Below are positions 41,363-50,722 of a stretch of DNA of 64,000 nt, piece after piece. Made by a program: the position numbers and the translations under genes. Numbering within the stretch: position 1 is the stretch's first letter; every line of letters starts with the position of its first letter. This stretch comes from an uncultured Sulfolobales archaeon (lineage in GTDB: Archaea > Thermoproteota > Thermoprotei_A > Sulfolobales > Acidilobaceae): positions 95,932-159,931 of the forward strand of contig CAKZTZ010000001.1 in assembly GCA_937921695.1 (NCBI GenBank), read 5' to 3'. The notes beneath the pieces were generated by a model that saw only the letters and a list, made by a program, of their open reading frames with translations, was not told the DNA's origin and ran no database searches.

Positions 41363-41848
41363 GTGGTCTCGATGAGTGCTAGTGAGGGCCTCTTAGTTAG
41401 GAAGATACGTGAGGGCACTGTTATAGACCATATTACTGCTGGTAGGGCTTTGAAAGTTGTGAGGCTCCTCGGCCTCGAGGGTTCCGGGTATACTATGGCT
41501 ATTGTTATGAATGTTGAGAGTAGGAAGCTTGGGCGTAAGGATATTGTTAAGGTTGAGGGCCTCTTCCTTGACGCTGAGCAGATTAATAAGATTAGCCTTG
41601 TAGCCCCACACGCCACCCTTAACATTATAAGGGATAGTGAGGTTAAAGTTAAACGTAAAGTAGAGCCCCCAGAGGTTGTTGAAGGCATACTCTCATGCCC
41701 TAACCCGACGTGTATAACTAGGAAGGGGGGTGAATACGTGGTTTCAAGGGTTAGACTCTCCTCTAGGGACCCCCTAACTTACCAGTGCGTCTATTGCGGC
41801 ACTATTATAGGTGAAGAGGATATTGTCAAGCTACTCACAGGATCTTAA
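41363..41848 (+). CDS. pyrI: Aspartate carbamoyltransferase regulatory chain
   Basis: GTVIDHITAGRALKVVRLL; zinc Cys motif CPNPTCIT...YQCVYCGT. Confidence 0.96.
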   Translation: MVSMSASEGLLVRKIREGTVIDHITAGRALKVVRLLGLEGSGYTMAIVMNVESRKLGRKDIVKVEGLFLDAEQINKISLVAPHATLNIIRDSEVKVKRKVEPPEVVEGILSCPNPTCITRKGGEYVVSRVRLSSRDPLTYQCVYCGTIIGEEDIVKLLTGS

Positions 41849-43121
41849 AGGTGTTTGCGTTGATAAACTAGCTACAAGCACTGGAATTAGAGAGGGTTCT
41901 TGTTTAGAGTTTAGTGGGGGCCTAGTTAAAGGGTTCTCCGAGAGCTCTAGGAGCTTCCTAGACCTTAGGGGTTTAGGCTCTATAGGGCTCCCAGGCATAG
42001 TTGACATGCACGTACACCTTAGGGGCTTAGAACTTTCTTATAAGGAGGATGAGGTTAGCGGGAGCCTAGCAGCTTTAGCTGGCTGCGTCACAGCTGTTGT
42101 CGACATGCCTAACACTAAGCCCCCATTGAAGACCCCGGAGGCTTTAGAGGCTAAACTTAGAGCTTTAAAGTCGGGCTCCCACGTCGACTACGGGGTTTAC
42201 GCCGGGATACCATATAGTGTTGAAGACCCCCAGCTCATGGCCTCAATGCCTATAGCTGGGTTTAAAGCTTACCCTGAAGATTTAGAGTCGCCCTCTAAAG
42301 TCCTATGTAGTGTTTTGAAAGCCGCAGAGTCTAGGGGGCTGCTTTTCATAGTGCACCCCGAACACCCTGAAATGTTGAAAACACCAGACTACGGGTTCGA
42401 CAGGAATAATAGTAGGCCCTGCTATGCTGAGGCTGCAGCTGTAGATGAGGTTTTAAAGCTAATATCAGAGTGCGGGTTTAAGCCCCGAGTTCACATAACG
42501 CACGCTTCGTGCCCCTCAACAGTATTGAGAGCTAAAAAATACGGGTTCACCGTTGATGTGACGCCGCACCACCTCCTCCTAGATGTTGATTCTTTCAAGC
42601 CCCTCAACAGTTTATGGTGTGAGTCTAAAGTAAACCCCCCGCTTAGGGGTTTAGTGGAGAAGAGCCTCCTCTGGAAACTCCTCTTAGAAGGCTATGTTGA
42701 CGCTATAGCTAGTGATCACGCCCCCCACGCTTCATGGGAGAAACTGTGGCTCCACCCTTCACAATGCTCCCCAGGCTTCCCGAGCCTTGAATTTTGGCCT
42801 GGGGCTCTCATGAGGATATTCGCTCTAATGAATGTTGAAAGCCTATATGCTAGGCTGACTTCCCTAGGGCCTTCTTCAATATTAGGCTTGAAGGGCTATG
42901 GGGGTTTAGACTCTGGGTTTAAAGCTAGCCTTTCAATATTCACCCCGGAGCCCCTAGAGTTTCACGGGGGCTCCTATTCTAAGGCTAGGATATCGCCCTA
43001 CTTAGGCTTTAAAACTTTAAACTGCCTAGCCTCGGTTATAAGGGGTAGACTATCATATTTTAAAGGTAGAGTGCTAGTAGGGGAGGGTTGGGGGGTGAAC
43101 ATGTTTGAGTTTAAAGGTTGA
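41811..43121 (+). CDS. pyrC: Dihydroorotase
   Basis: GIVDMHVHLRG; VVDMPNTKPP; ASDHAPHA; overlaps pyrI. Confidence 0.94.
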   Translation: MKRILSSYSQDLKGVCVDKLATSTGIREGSCLEFSGGLVKGFSESSRSFLDLRGLGSIGLPGIVDMHVHLRGLELSYKEDEVSGSLAALAGCVTAVVDMPNTKPPLKTPEALEAKLRALKSGSHVDYGVYAGIPYSVEDPQLMASMPIAGFKAYPEDLESPSKVLCSVLKAAESRGLLFIVHPEHPEMLKTPDYGFDRNNSRPCYAEAAAVDEVLKLISECGFKPRVHITHASCPSTVLRAKKYGFTVDVTPHHLLLDVDSFKPLNSLWCESKVNPPLRGLVEKSLLWKLLLEGYVDAIASDHAPHASWEKLWLHPSQCSPGFPSLEFWPGALMRIFALMNVESLYARLTSLGPSSILGLKGYGGLDSGFKASLSIFTPEPLEFHGGSYSKARISPYLGFKTLNCLASVIRGRLSYFKGRVLVGEGWGVNMFEFKG

Positions 43122-44016
43122 AGTTGTAGGTTTAAATCTTAAAACACCAGTAATGAACGCTAGCGGGGTCCTAGAGTGGAGTCCCGAGGCTGCGAGGAGG
43201 CTCATAGATGCTGGGGCTGGGGCTGTAGTATTGAAATCAGCTACTAGGGAGCCTAGGAGAGGCTATGACTGGCCTAGAATAGTTAGGGCTTTCGGAGGCT
43301 ATATTATAGCTGTAGGCATAGCTAACCCAGGGGCCCTGGAAGTCTCTAGGATGATAAAGGGTTTCAAGGAAGCCTCCGGGGGGGCTCCAGTAATAGCTAG
43401 TGCTGCAGGCTTCAGCCCTGAAGACTTCCTTGAAGTCGCAAACCTCCTCGAAGATGGGGGGGCTGACGCTGTAGAGTTGAACATGAGCTGCCCACACTTC
43501 AAAGGCGGGGGCATAGAGCTAGGCCAGGACCCGCAAACAGTCTACAGTATAGTTAGGGATGTATCTGGATCCCTCAAAATCCCTGTTATAGCTAAGTTGG
43601 GGGTAGCTGATAAGCTTGTAGATATTTCTGTTAAAGCCCTAGAAGCCGGGGCTAAAGCCCTAACCCTAATAAACACTATAAAAGCAATGAAGATAGATGT
43701 TTACACTAAGAAGCCTGTCTTAAGCAACAAAGTCGGGGGCCTCGCAGGGTCTGCAATACACCCGGTAGCTGTAAGAGCAATATATGATGTTTACAGGGAA
43801 ACTAGAGCTGAAATAATAGGGGCTGGGGGGGTGAGAGACTGGGAAACAGCAGTGGAAATGATACTAGCAGGGGCTAGAGCAGTCCAGGTAGGGGCAGCAC
43901 TAATAGATAGGGGGGAGGCTGTAATAACGGAAATAGTTAGAGGCTTAGAGAAATACGTTTGGATAGAAGGGATGAAAAACATAGGAGAACTCATAGGCCT
44001 AGCACACAAAACATAA
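43105..44016 (+). CDS. pyrD: Dihydroorotate dehydrogenase
   Basis: NASGVLEWSPEAARRLIDAGAGAVVLKSAT; ELNMSCPHFKGGG. Confidence 0.95.
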   Translation: MSLKVEVVGLNLKTPVMNASGVLEWSPEAARRLIDAGAGAVVLKSATREPRRGYDWPRIVRAFGGYIIAVGIANPGALEVSRMIKGFKEASGGAPVIASAAGFSPEDFLEVANLLEDGGADAVELNMSCPHFKGGGIELGQDPQTVYSIVRDVSGSLKIPVIAKLGVADKLVDISVKALEAGAKALTLINTIKAMKIDVYTKKPVLSNKVGGLAGSAIHPVAVRAIYDVYRETRAEIIGAGGVRDWETAVEMILAGARAVQVGAALIDRGEAVITEIVRGLEKYVWIEGMKNIGELIGLAHKT

Positions 44017-44253
44017 GTAATACCCTGGAAAGCCCGACTAAAAACTAAACTGGGGAGTACGAGAGACAATAGGCATTTAAATCTTAACAAGAGAAAATCA
44101 GTAAGGGGCTCATAGTGAGAGGTGAACCTCCCGGAGAATCCCCACTTATAAACCTTTATCCAAGACCCGCCGGCACAACTTCAATAAAAGATTGTAGCTT
44201 CTCAACACTATCTCTTTCAGGGGCTGTGAGTAGTGTAAACTAGGGGGTTAAAC

Positions 44254-45486
44254 GTGAAGTTTGAAGGGGTAAACCCCGAGTTTGTTGAAACGCTTAGAGC
44301 CGGAGGAACACTATACATGGAGAGGTACGCTGAACTCCTAGACTCTATCCAGTACAACAACCCCCCATACATCCAAGTAGACATGGAGAAATACCTCGGC
44401 ATACCCCAATCTTCAATATCAAGACTCCTATCAACCCTAAGAGACCAGGCTAAGGTCAGGATAAGGGGAGATTATATACATAGAATGCTAGACCTCAGAG
44501 TACTCATACTATCCTTCGATGATAAATGGATAAAAAACACGCCCCCCCTAGTAGACTGGATATCCTCAGCAGCCAACACTTTCAGAGGAGCAAACATAAT
44601 ATACAGGGTCCCCAAAGATAGTGTAGAAGATACTCTGGAAACATTGAAAAACATATTAGGAGAGCCTACTGAAACACTGATAATAGAAGACGCCCTCCTA
44701 GCAAAGCCAAGCATAAAATACTACTTCTGCGAGATAAAAGAAGAACTAAACCCAATAACAGCATTCAAATACAACGAAAAACACCCAGAAGTACCACCAC
44801 GACTAATATCCTTCGCGGAGAGAGAAGGGCAAGTATTAAGAGACAGCATAGACTCGGAGCTAATAGCCCAGTTTGAAGCACACGCAGTATATGCACTACA
44901 AGTAATAACAGAACAACTATCAAAAGCGAAAGTAGCTAAACCTAAGAGAAAAGCAGAGCTACACCTGAAACACGTAATTCCAGCACTGAGAGGCTCAAGG
45001 GTAATGTTCCTAGATAAGGATACTCTAGCCCTATACATGACCATAACAACAAGCCAGAATTGCGCGGCACACATGGCCAGAATACTAGCAACATATCCGT
45101 ACGCGGCAAACATAGGTAAGGCTAGGGACGGGAAACTATTCGTAGTGTTAGGAGGGGTATTGAAAGCAAGGCTACCGGACATAATGAGTTTAATAGGTGA
45201 TATGTGCCTGGTAGACTCTATCAGAGCAACAGTAGTAGCTCTAGACGGTATGACTATCAGGCAGTATTTCCCATACAGGAACTTCGACTCTGAGAATAGG
45301 AGGTGGGAGTTTAAATATGCAGCTCTAATAACGTTAGAGAAAATGTCTAGCCCAAGGTTCATGTCGCCGGATAAAGGCTATATTTACGAGTGGGATAGAA
45401 ATGCTTATATTGATAGGTTGAAGGAGAGTATGGGTGAGGATTATGTTAAGGAAATACTGGACATATTAAAGCGGAAAAAGCCTTAG
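44254..45486 (+). CDS. HTH-containing archaeal protein of unknown function (putative regulator)
   Basis: YLGIPQSSISRLLSTLRDQAKVRIRG winged-helix-like N-terminus. Confidence 0.65.
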   Translation: MKFEGVNPEFVETLRAGGTLYMERYAELLDSIQYNNPPYIQVDMEKYLGIPQSSISRLLSTLRDQAKVRIRGDYIHRMLDLRVLILSFDDKWIKNTPPLVDWISSAANTFRGANIIYRVPKDSVEDTLETLKNILGEPTETLIIEDALLAKPSIKYYFCEIKEELNPITAFKYNEKHPEVPPRLISFAEREGQVLRDSIDSELIAQFEAHAVYALQVITEQLSKAKVAKPKRKAELHLKHVIPALRGSRVMFLDKDTLALYMTITTSQNCAAHMARILATYPYAANIGKARDGKLFVVLGGVLKARLPDIMSLIGDMCLVDSIRATVVALDGMTIRQYFPYRNFDSENRRWEFKYAALITLEKMSSPRFMSPDKGYIYEWDRNAYIDRLKESMGEDYVKEILDILKRKKP

Positions 45487-45497
45487 TATCAACATGC

Positions 45498-45632
45498 TTA
45501 GAACGGGTCAAAGTCCGGGGGTCCCTTAGGCCCGTCGGCCTCCGCGGCCCCGAGGGTTAATAGTATGAGGGCTAGTATTATGGGTAGTAGCCTGAGGGCT
45601 ATGGGGGTTAGCCTGTATAGGGTGAGTTTCAT
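45498..45632 (-). CDS. 44-aa single-TM membrane peptide
   Basis: MKLTLYRLTPIALRLLPIILALILLTLGAAEADGPKGPPDFDPF; GAGGTGA SD upstream; TTTATAAA further upstream. Confidence 0.6.
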   Translation of the reverse strand: MKLTLYRLTPIALRLLPIILALILLTLGAAEADGPKGPPDFDPF

Positions 45633-45770
45633 CTTACTTTCACCTCTTGATGGTCATTTGCATGGGGCTCCCTCTTTTTCTGTCTTGTAGTTTTCGCTTC
45701 TTTGTTTTTCAAATATAGTTCTTGTTTTTGTTGTTTCTTTTTTGTTGAATTGAGGTTTATAAAGGTCTAT

Positions 45771-46760
45771 TCATTTCTCCTCTTTTTGTTCTAGGATTTT
45801 CTTTAGTAATGCCATTCTTAGTGGTATTCCTAGTTTTGCTTGTTTGTAGTATGCTGCGTGGGGTGTTTCGTCTATTTTTGGGTCTATTTCTTCTGTTTTT
45901 GGTAGGGGGTGTAGTATTTTGAGGTTTTTGTTTGCTTTTTTCTGTATTTGTTCTAGTGTTATTGTGTAGCTTCCTTTTATTTTCTCGTATTCTTCTGGGT
46001 CTGGTATTCTTTCTTTTTGTATTCTTGTTACGTATAGTATGTCTAGTTCTGGTAGTGTTTCTTCTAGGTTTTCTTCTTCTTTGTATGGTAGGTTTCTTTT
46101 TCTAGCTTCTTCTAGTATTTCTCTTCTTGCTTTTAGTTGTTGTGGTGCTATTAGGTATACTTTTTTGGGTTTGTAGTGTGTTAGTGCTAGTATGAAGCTT
46201 GATGCTGCCCTCCCATATTTTAGGTCTCCTAGGACTCCTATTGTTAGCCCGTCTACCCCTCCTTTGAGTTTTATTATTGTGTATATGTCTAGCATTGCTT
46301 GTGTTGGGTGGTGTTGTTTCCCGTCTCCAGCGTTTATAACGGGGTTTTCAGCTATGTCTGCTGCTAGTTTTGCAGCCCCATCATACTTGTGCCTTACTAC
46401 TATTGCGTCAGCGTAAGAGTCTAGCATTATTATGGTGTCTTTGAAGCTCTCCCCTTTAGCTATGCTTATGGCTTCCTCGCTTGTGAACCCTATTGTCTCG
46501 CCTCCCAGCCTTTTCATTGCTGATTCGAAGCTCATCCTAGTCCTAGTTGAGGGTTCGAAGAACGCTAGTGCTAGTATTTTACCTTCTAGGGGTTTGCCTT
46601 TAACACCTTTAACCATGATCTCGTCAGCCTCCTCGAAAAGCTCTTCTAGCTCCCCCCTGGTGAAGTCTAGTATTGATATTACATCCCTGCCTTTGAAGCC
46701 CGACACGTGGAACCACTTTAAATATTTAAATACCTGAGCCTTTAAGGGTTTAAGCTTCAA
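45771..46760 (-). CDS. pyrB: Aspartate carbamoyltransferase catalytic chain
   Basis: [41 protein letters not shown]. Confidence 0.97.
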   Translation of the reverse strand: MKLKPLKAQVFKYLKWFHVSGFKGRDVISILDFTRGELEELFEEADEIMVKGVKGKPLEGKILALAFFEPSTRTRMSFESAMKRLGGETIGFTSEEAISIAKGESFKDTIIMLDSYADAIVVRHKYDGAAKLAADIAENPVINAGDGKQHHPTQAMLDIYTIIKLKGGVDGLTIGVLGDLKYGRAASSFILALTHYKPKKVYLIAPQQLKARREILEEARKRNLPYKEEENLEETLPELDILYVTRIQKERIPDPEEYEKIKGSYTITLEQIQKKANKNLKILHPLPKTEEIDPKIDETPHAAYYKQAKLGIPLRMALLKKILEQKEEK

Positions 46761-46775
46761 CTCCCCCTCTTAGAA

Positions 46776-48161
46776 GTGGGGGTTGTCTTGGGGAGGGGCA
46801 GGTATTATATTGAGACTTACGGCTGCTCCCTCGCAGAGTTTGACAGTTCAATGATGGAGGCTAGGCTCTCGGAGGCTGGCTATGTTAGAGTTGGGAGTGT
46901 TGAAGAGGCTGAATATGTTTTAATAAATACTTGCGCTGTGAGGCTTGACACAGAGCAGAGGATTAGCGAGAGGCTAATAGAGTTGAAGTCTAAATATCCT
47001 AGTAGGAGGTTTATAGTTGCAGGGTGCCTAGTTAAAGCTAGGCCTGGACTAGTTTCAAAACTAGCCCCCGAGGCTAGCCTCCTATCTCCGCAGAACGTTC
47101 ACAGAGTTGTAGAGGCTTTCGAAGCCCTCGAGAGGGGTTTGAGGCTCAAAGCTCTAGAAGGCTCTAGGGATACCAGCTCCCTCCCCACCCCTAGGCCTTC
47201 AGGTGTAACCGCTACTATAATGGTTCAGGAGGGGTGTCTTGGGGATTGTAGTTTCTGCATAACTAAGATCGCTAGGAGGAATGTTAAGAGCTACCCTCCA
47301 AGGCTCATAGTTGAAGCTGTAGGCAAGCTAGTCTCAATGGGTGTTGTGGAGGTGAGGCTTACAGGCCTCGACACTGCAGCTTACGGCGTAGACCTTCCCG
47401 GGAGGCCTACGCTCGCAGACCTCTTAAACACTATACTGGATAAAGTTGAGGGGGATTACATGGTTAGAGTCGGGATGATGACCCCGGAGTTAGCCTTGGA
47501 AATACTAGACGACCTTATTGAATCCTACAGGGACCCCAGGGTTTACAAGTATTTCCACATACCAGTCCAGAGCGGTGACGACGAAGTATTAAGGGTAATG
47601 AACAGGAAATACACTGTAAACGAATACAAGAAAATACATTATAAAATAAAAACATCATACCCGGAAGCTATGATAGCCACAGACATAATAGTAGGCCACC
47701 CTGGAGAAGATGAAGAAGCATTCCAAAACACGGTAAAACTAGTAGAGGAGCTCAAATTCGAGAAAATCCACCTAGCACAATATAGCATAAGACCGCACAC
47801 AAAAGCAGCAGCAATGCCGCAAATACCGGACTGGGTTAAAAAAGAAAGAAGCAAGAAACTAGGCAAAATAGTGGAAAAAATAGGGTACGAGATAATGTCA
47901 AAATATAAAGGTAAAACACTAGAAGTCATAGTAACGGAAGAAGGATTCAAAAAAGGAAGCCTAACAGCGAGAACACACAACTACACCCCAGTAGTAATAG
48001 AACACGATGAAAAAATCCTAGGCTCAAAAGCCCTAGTAACCATAAAAGAAAACACATTCTTCGACCTAAGAGGAGAACTAGTAGAAATAATTAAACCACA
48101 TAGAACACTTAGAGAAGCAGCCCCGACGCCAAAAACCCTAATTGAATACTGGAGAGGGTAG
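46776..48161 (+). CDS. tRNA methylthiotransferase, MtaB/CDKAL1 type (radical SAM)
   Basis: YIETYGCSLAEFDSSMM; EGCLGDCSFCITKIARR. Confidence 0.94.
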   Translation: MGVVLGRGRYYIETYGCSLAEFDSSMMEARLSEAGYVRVGSVEEAEYVLINTCAVRLDTEQRISERLIELKSKYPSRRFIVAGCLVKARPGLVSKLAPEASLLSPQNVHRVVEAFEALERGLRLKALEGSRDTSSLPTPRPSGVTATIMVQEGCLGDCSFCITKIARRNVKSYPPRLIVEAVGKLVSMGVVEVRLTGLDTAAYGVDLPGRPTLADLLNTILDKVEGDYMVRVGMMTPELALEILDDLIESYRDPRVYKYFHIPVQSGDDEVLRVMNRKYTVNEYKKIHYKIKTSYPEAMIATDIIVGHPGEDEEAFQNTVKLVEELKFEKIHLAQYSIRPHTKAAAMPQIPDWVKKERSKKLGKIVEKIGYEIMSKYKGKTLEVIVTEEGFKKGSLTARTHNYTPVVIEHDEKILGSKALVTIKENTFFDLRGELVEIIKPHRTLREAAPTPKTLIEYWRG

Positions 48162-48175
48162 CAGAGTTTAGCCCG

Positions 48176-48322
48176 CTACTCCTCTTCCTCCTCCCATTCC
48201 TCCTCTTCTTCCTCCCAGAATTCTTCTTCCTCTTCCTCCTCCCATTCCTCCTCTTCTTCGTCAAACTCTTCTTCCCACTCTTCCTCTTCTTCCTCCTCCT
48301 CCCATCTCTTCTTTGCCGTCAT
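48176..48322 (-). CDS. 48-aa Glu/Trp-repeat acidic microprotein
   Basis: MTAKKRWEEEEEEEEWEEEFDEEEEEWEEEEEEEFWEEEEEEWEEEEE; GGAGGG SD; ATTTAAATA about 50 nt upstream. Confidence 0.7.
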   Translation of the reverse strand: MTAKKRWEEEEEEEEWEEEFDEEEEEWEEEEEEEFWEEEEEEWEEEEE

Positions 48323-48532
48323 TTAAGGTCCCTCCATCTTTTTCCATTTCTAAGCTCTGGGCTTCGGGGGTATTTAAATGTTTGTGTTTCTTCTCCTCCT
48401 CTAGGGGATTAGCTGGGGCTTGTGGAAGGTATATTTACGTGCTTCTGGTATACTCTACCTTCCAGCGTTTCAGGTTTCCTGGGGGGCCTTCTCGAGTTAC
48501 CAGAGTGTTTCCTTGTGTTGAAGGGTTTTTAG

Positions 48533-49453
48533 GTGTGGGCTTGCTATTGTTTGCTGGATTCGGGGTTGGGTTTGGAGTTTTACGTTTTCGAGCCTAGGTT
48601 TGTTGTTGCACTGTCTCTTGATGAGGTTAGGGGTTTAGCTGGGGCTTGCGGCTCTCTCGCTACTGTTAACCTGGGTCTTGGCAGGGTTAGGGTTGGGGTT
48701 GAGGGTGGGGTTTGCGGTTTCAATGTTGGGTCTAGGTTTTTCAGTGTTGAAGAGCTCCTAGAGGCTTCTAGGGGGTTGGATCCTAGGGGTATACTGGTTT
48801 ATGTTGAGGGTTTAGGGTTTGTTAGGGCTGAAATGTGGTGGGGGAGGTTTTATAAGCTTGTGAACGTTCCCGGGGGTGCTCCAACCCTTGAGATTGACGG
48901 GGTCCACATGCATAGGGTTGAAGATGTTACTCCTTGGGAGGATGCTATGTTTAAAGTTAGAGTTTTAAAAGTGAAGCCGGGCTCTAGGGTTCTAGATATA
49001 TGCACTGGACTCGGCTACACAGCTATAAACGCCCTCCACATGGGAGCCTCTGAAGTCCACACTATAGAGGCTGACGAGAACGTCTTATCAATAGCGGAGT
49101 TAAACCCCTGGAGCTCCGAACTCTCAAGCGAAAAGATTAAAATAATCCTCGGGGACGCCCTAGAAGTCATAGAGGAACTAGAGGAGGAGAGCTACACACA
49201 CATAATACACGACCCCCCAAGGCTCACAAAGTCAACAGGGGAACTCTACAGCCTAGAACTACACAGGAAACTCTACAAAATACTAAAACCGGGAGGAAAA
49301 CTATACCATTACACAGGAGAGCCGGGGAGAACAAGGGGGGCAAACGTGCCGGCAAAAATAGCCTCAAGGCTAAAACAAGCAGGATTCCAAGTTAAAGGCT
49401 ACAACCGGAGAACACAAGGGGTAATAGCGTTTAAACCAGGAAAACCCACATAG
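48533..49453 (+). CDS. Class I SAM-dependent methyltransferase
   Basis: VLDICTGLGYTAINALHMGASEVHTIEAD; THIIHDPPRL. Confidence 0.8.
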   Translation: MWACYCLLDSGLGLEFYVFEPRFVVALSLDEVRGLAGACGSLATVNLGLGRVRVGVEGGVCGFNVGSRFFSVEELLEASRGLDPRGILVYVEGLGFVRAEMWWGRFYKLVNVPGGAPTLEIDGVHMHRVEDVTPWEDAMFKVRVLKVKPGSRVLDICTGLGYTAINALHMGASEVHTIEADENVLSIAELNPWSSELSSEKIKIILGDALEVIEELEEESYTHIIHDPPRLTKSTGELYSLELHRKLYKILKPGGKLYHYTGEPGRTRGANVPAKIASRLKQAGFQVKGYNRRTQGVIAFKPGKPT

Positions 49454-49509
49454 GATAAGTCTGCTGAAACCCCGAGAATATAACTTATACAGAGCTTAGG
49501 CTCCCATGT

Positions 49510-50679
49510 TTACAGTGCCCCGAATTTTGAGGCCCATTCTTCGAATTTCGCTACTAGTGTTGGGTCTACGCTCGGCCTCCTTTTAGCTATGGCTGTTTTG
49601 AAGTCTTCTATTGATACTGGCCTGGGCTCTCCCGCGCCTCCTTTCTCGAAGACTTCTCTTACTGTCTTCATGTAAGCGTCTTGTACTATGTCTTTTATGT
49701 CGCTCCCCGAGTAGCCTTCTAGTGTTTCTGCGAGTTCTTCTAGGTTTATGTTACTATCTAATTTTATCTTCTTTGTTAGGAGTTCTAGGAGTTGTTTTCT
49801 AGCTTTCTTATCTGGTAGTGGCACGTATATCCTTTTCTGGAATCTTCTGAGGAAAGCCTCGTCTAGTTTCCACGGCTTGTTAGTAGCTCCTAGTACGAAC
49901 ATGTGTATTTTGAGGCTCTTATCTAGTATGCTGTCCATCTCTTTTAGGAACTGGTTTCTAACTCTAGCCTCCCCACCTACTTCAGTCGAGTATATTCCTA
50001 GGAGGGCGTCAACCTCATCTATGAAAACTATAACTGGGACCCCCCTGGAAGCCCTCTCCCTAGCGTATGTGAAGAGCCTCCTAACATTCTTCTCAGCCTC
50101 CCCAAGCCACTTACTCATTATACTAGCGGCGTCCGCATGGAGGAGCTCGGCCCCAGCCTCCCTAGCTACAGCCCCAGCTAGCATAGTCTTACCTGTGCCC
50201 GGGGGGCCGAAGAGGAGGACTCCACGATGCCACCCTAGGGGGAAGAGGTCTGGCCTCTTTACCGGGTAAACTATAGCCTCTATCATAGCGTTCTTAGCGT
50301 GCTCTAAACCCGCTATGTCTTCGAAAGTTAGCTCAGGCTTGACTTTGACTACGAAAGGTGGCAGTATTTTGTCGAGGTCGTCCCCCCTGTTTTGATCCAT
50401 GGTCTCCACAACATACTCTTCATCCTCCGGGGTAGCCGGCTGTAGCCTTACTTTCCCTTCAAGGTCTTTCACCTTCCTCTTATACTGGGCTAGCAGCCTC
50501 TTGTACAAGCTTGTGAGAGGGTGTTCCGGGTAGTTTTTAACAATATCCTCCAGGATATCCACGGCCCTCCTCAAGTTTGTTAAGGCGTTCTCATAGTCCC
50601 CCTCTCTTTCAGCTTTAGCAGCTGCTAGAGCATACTTCCTAGCGGCGTTCTCAAGGTAAGCTACCGCCGGGCTCCCCAA
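49510..50679 (-). CDS. cdvC: Vps4-like AAA ATPase CdvC
   Basis: MIT-like N-terminus; GPPGTGKTMLA; IVFIDEVDALLG; adjacent to cdvB. Confidence 0.93.
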   Translation of the reverse strand: MGSPAVAYLENAARKYALAAAKAEREGDYENALTNLRRAVDILEDIVKNYPEHPLTSLYKRLLAQYKRKVKDLEGKVRLQPATPEDEEYVVETMDQNRGDDLDKILPPFVVKVKPELTFEDIAGLEHAKNAMIEAIVYPVKRPDLFPLGWHRGVLLFGPPGTGKTMLAGAVAREAGAELLHADAASIMSKWLGEAEKNVRRLFTYARERASRGVPVIVFIDEVDALLGIYSTEVGGEARVRNQFLKEMDSILDKSLKIHMFVLGATNKPWKLDEAFLRRFQKRIYVPLPDKKARKQLLELLTKKIKLDSNINLEELAETLEGYSGSDIKDIVQDAYMKTVREVFEKGGAGEPRPVSIEDFKTAIAKRRPSVDPTLVAKFEEWASKFGAL

Positions 50680-50722
50680 AGTTTAAGACCTCCCAGTTTA
50701 AAAAACTTATTCTAAAAAATAT

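Noticed and set aside
44016-44254. Possible C/D box sRNA in the gap between pyrD and the HTH gene
   Set aside because: No ordered C (RUGAUGA), D', C', D (CUGA) set could be assembled.
48176-48322. Simple (CTC/TTC)n microsatellite rather than a gene
   Set aside because: Repeat is interrupted in-frame by Trp/Phe codons, mixes GAA and GAG, has start, stop, SD and TATA-like box; kept as a gene candidate.
48313-48597. 94-aa ORF upstream of the methyltransferase
   Set aside because: Low-complexity hydrophobic/Phe-rich translation overlapping the start of a clear methyltransferase gene and the promoter of the Glu/Trp ORF.
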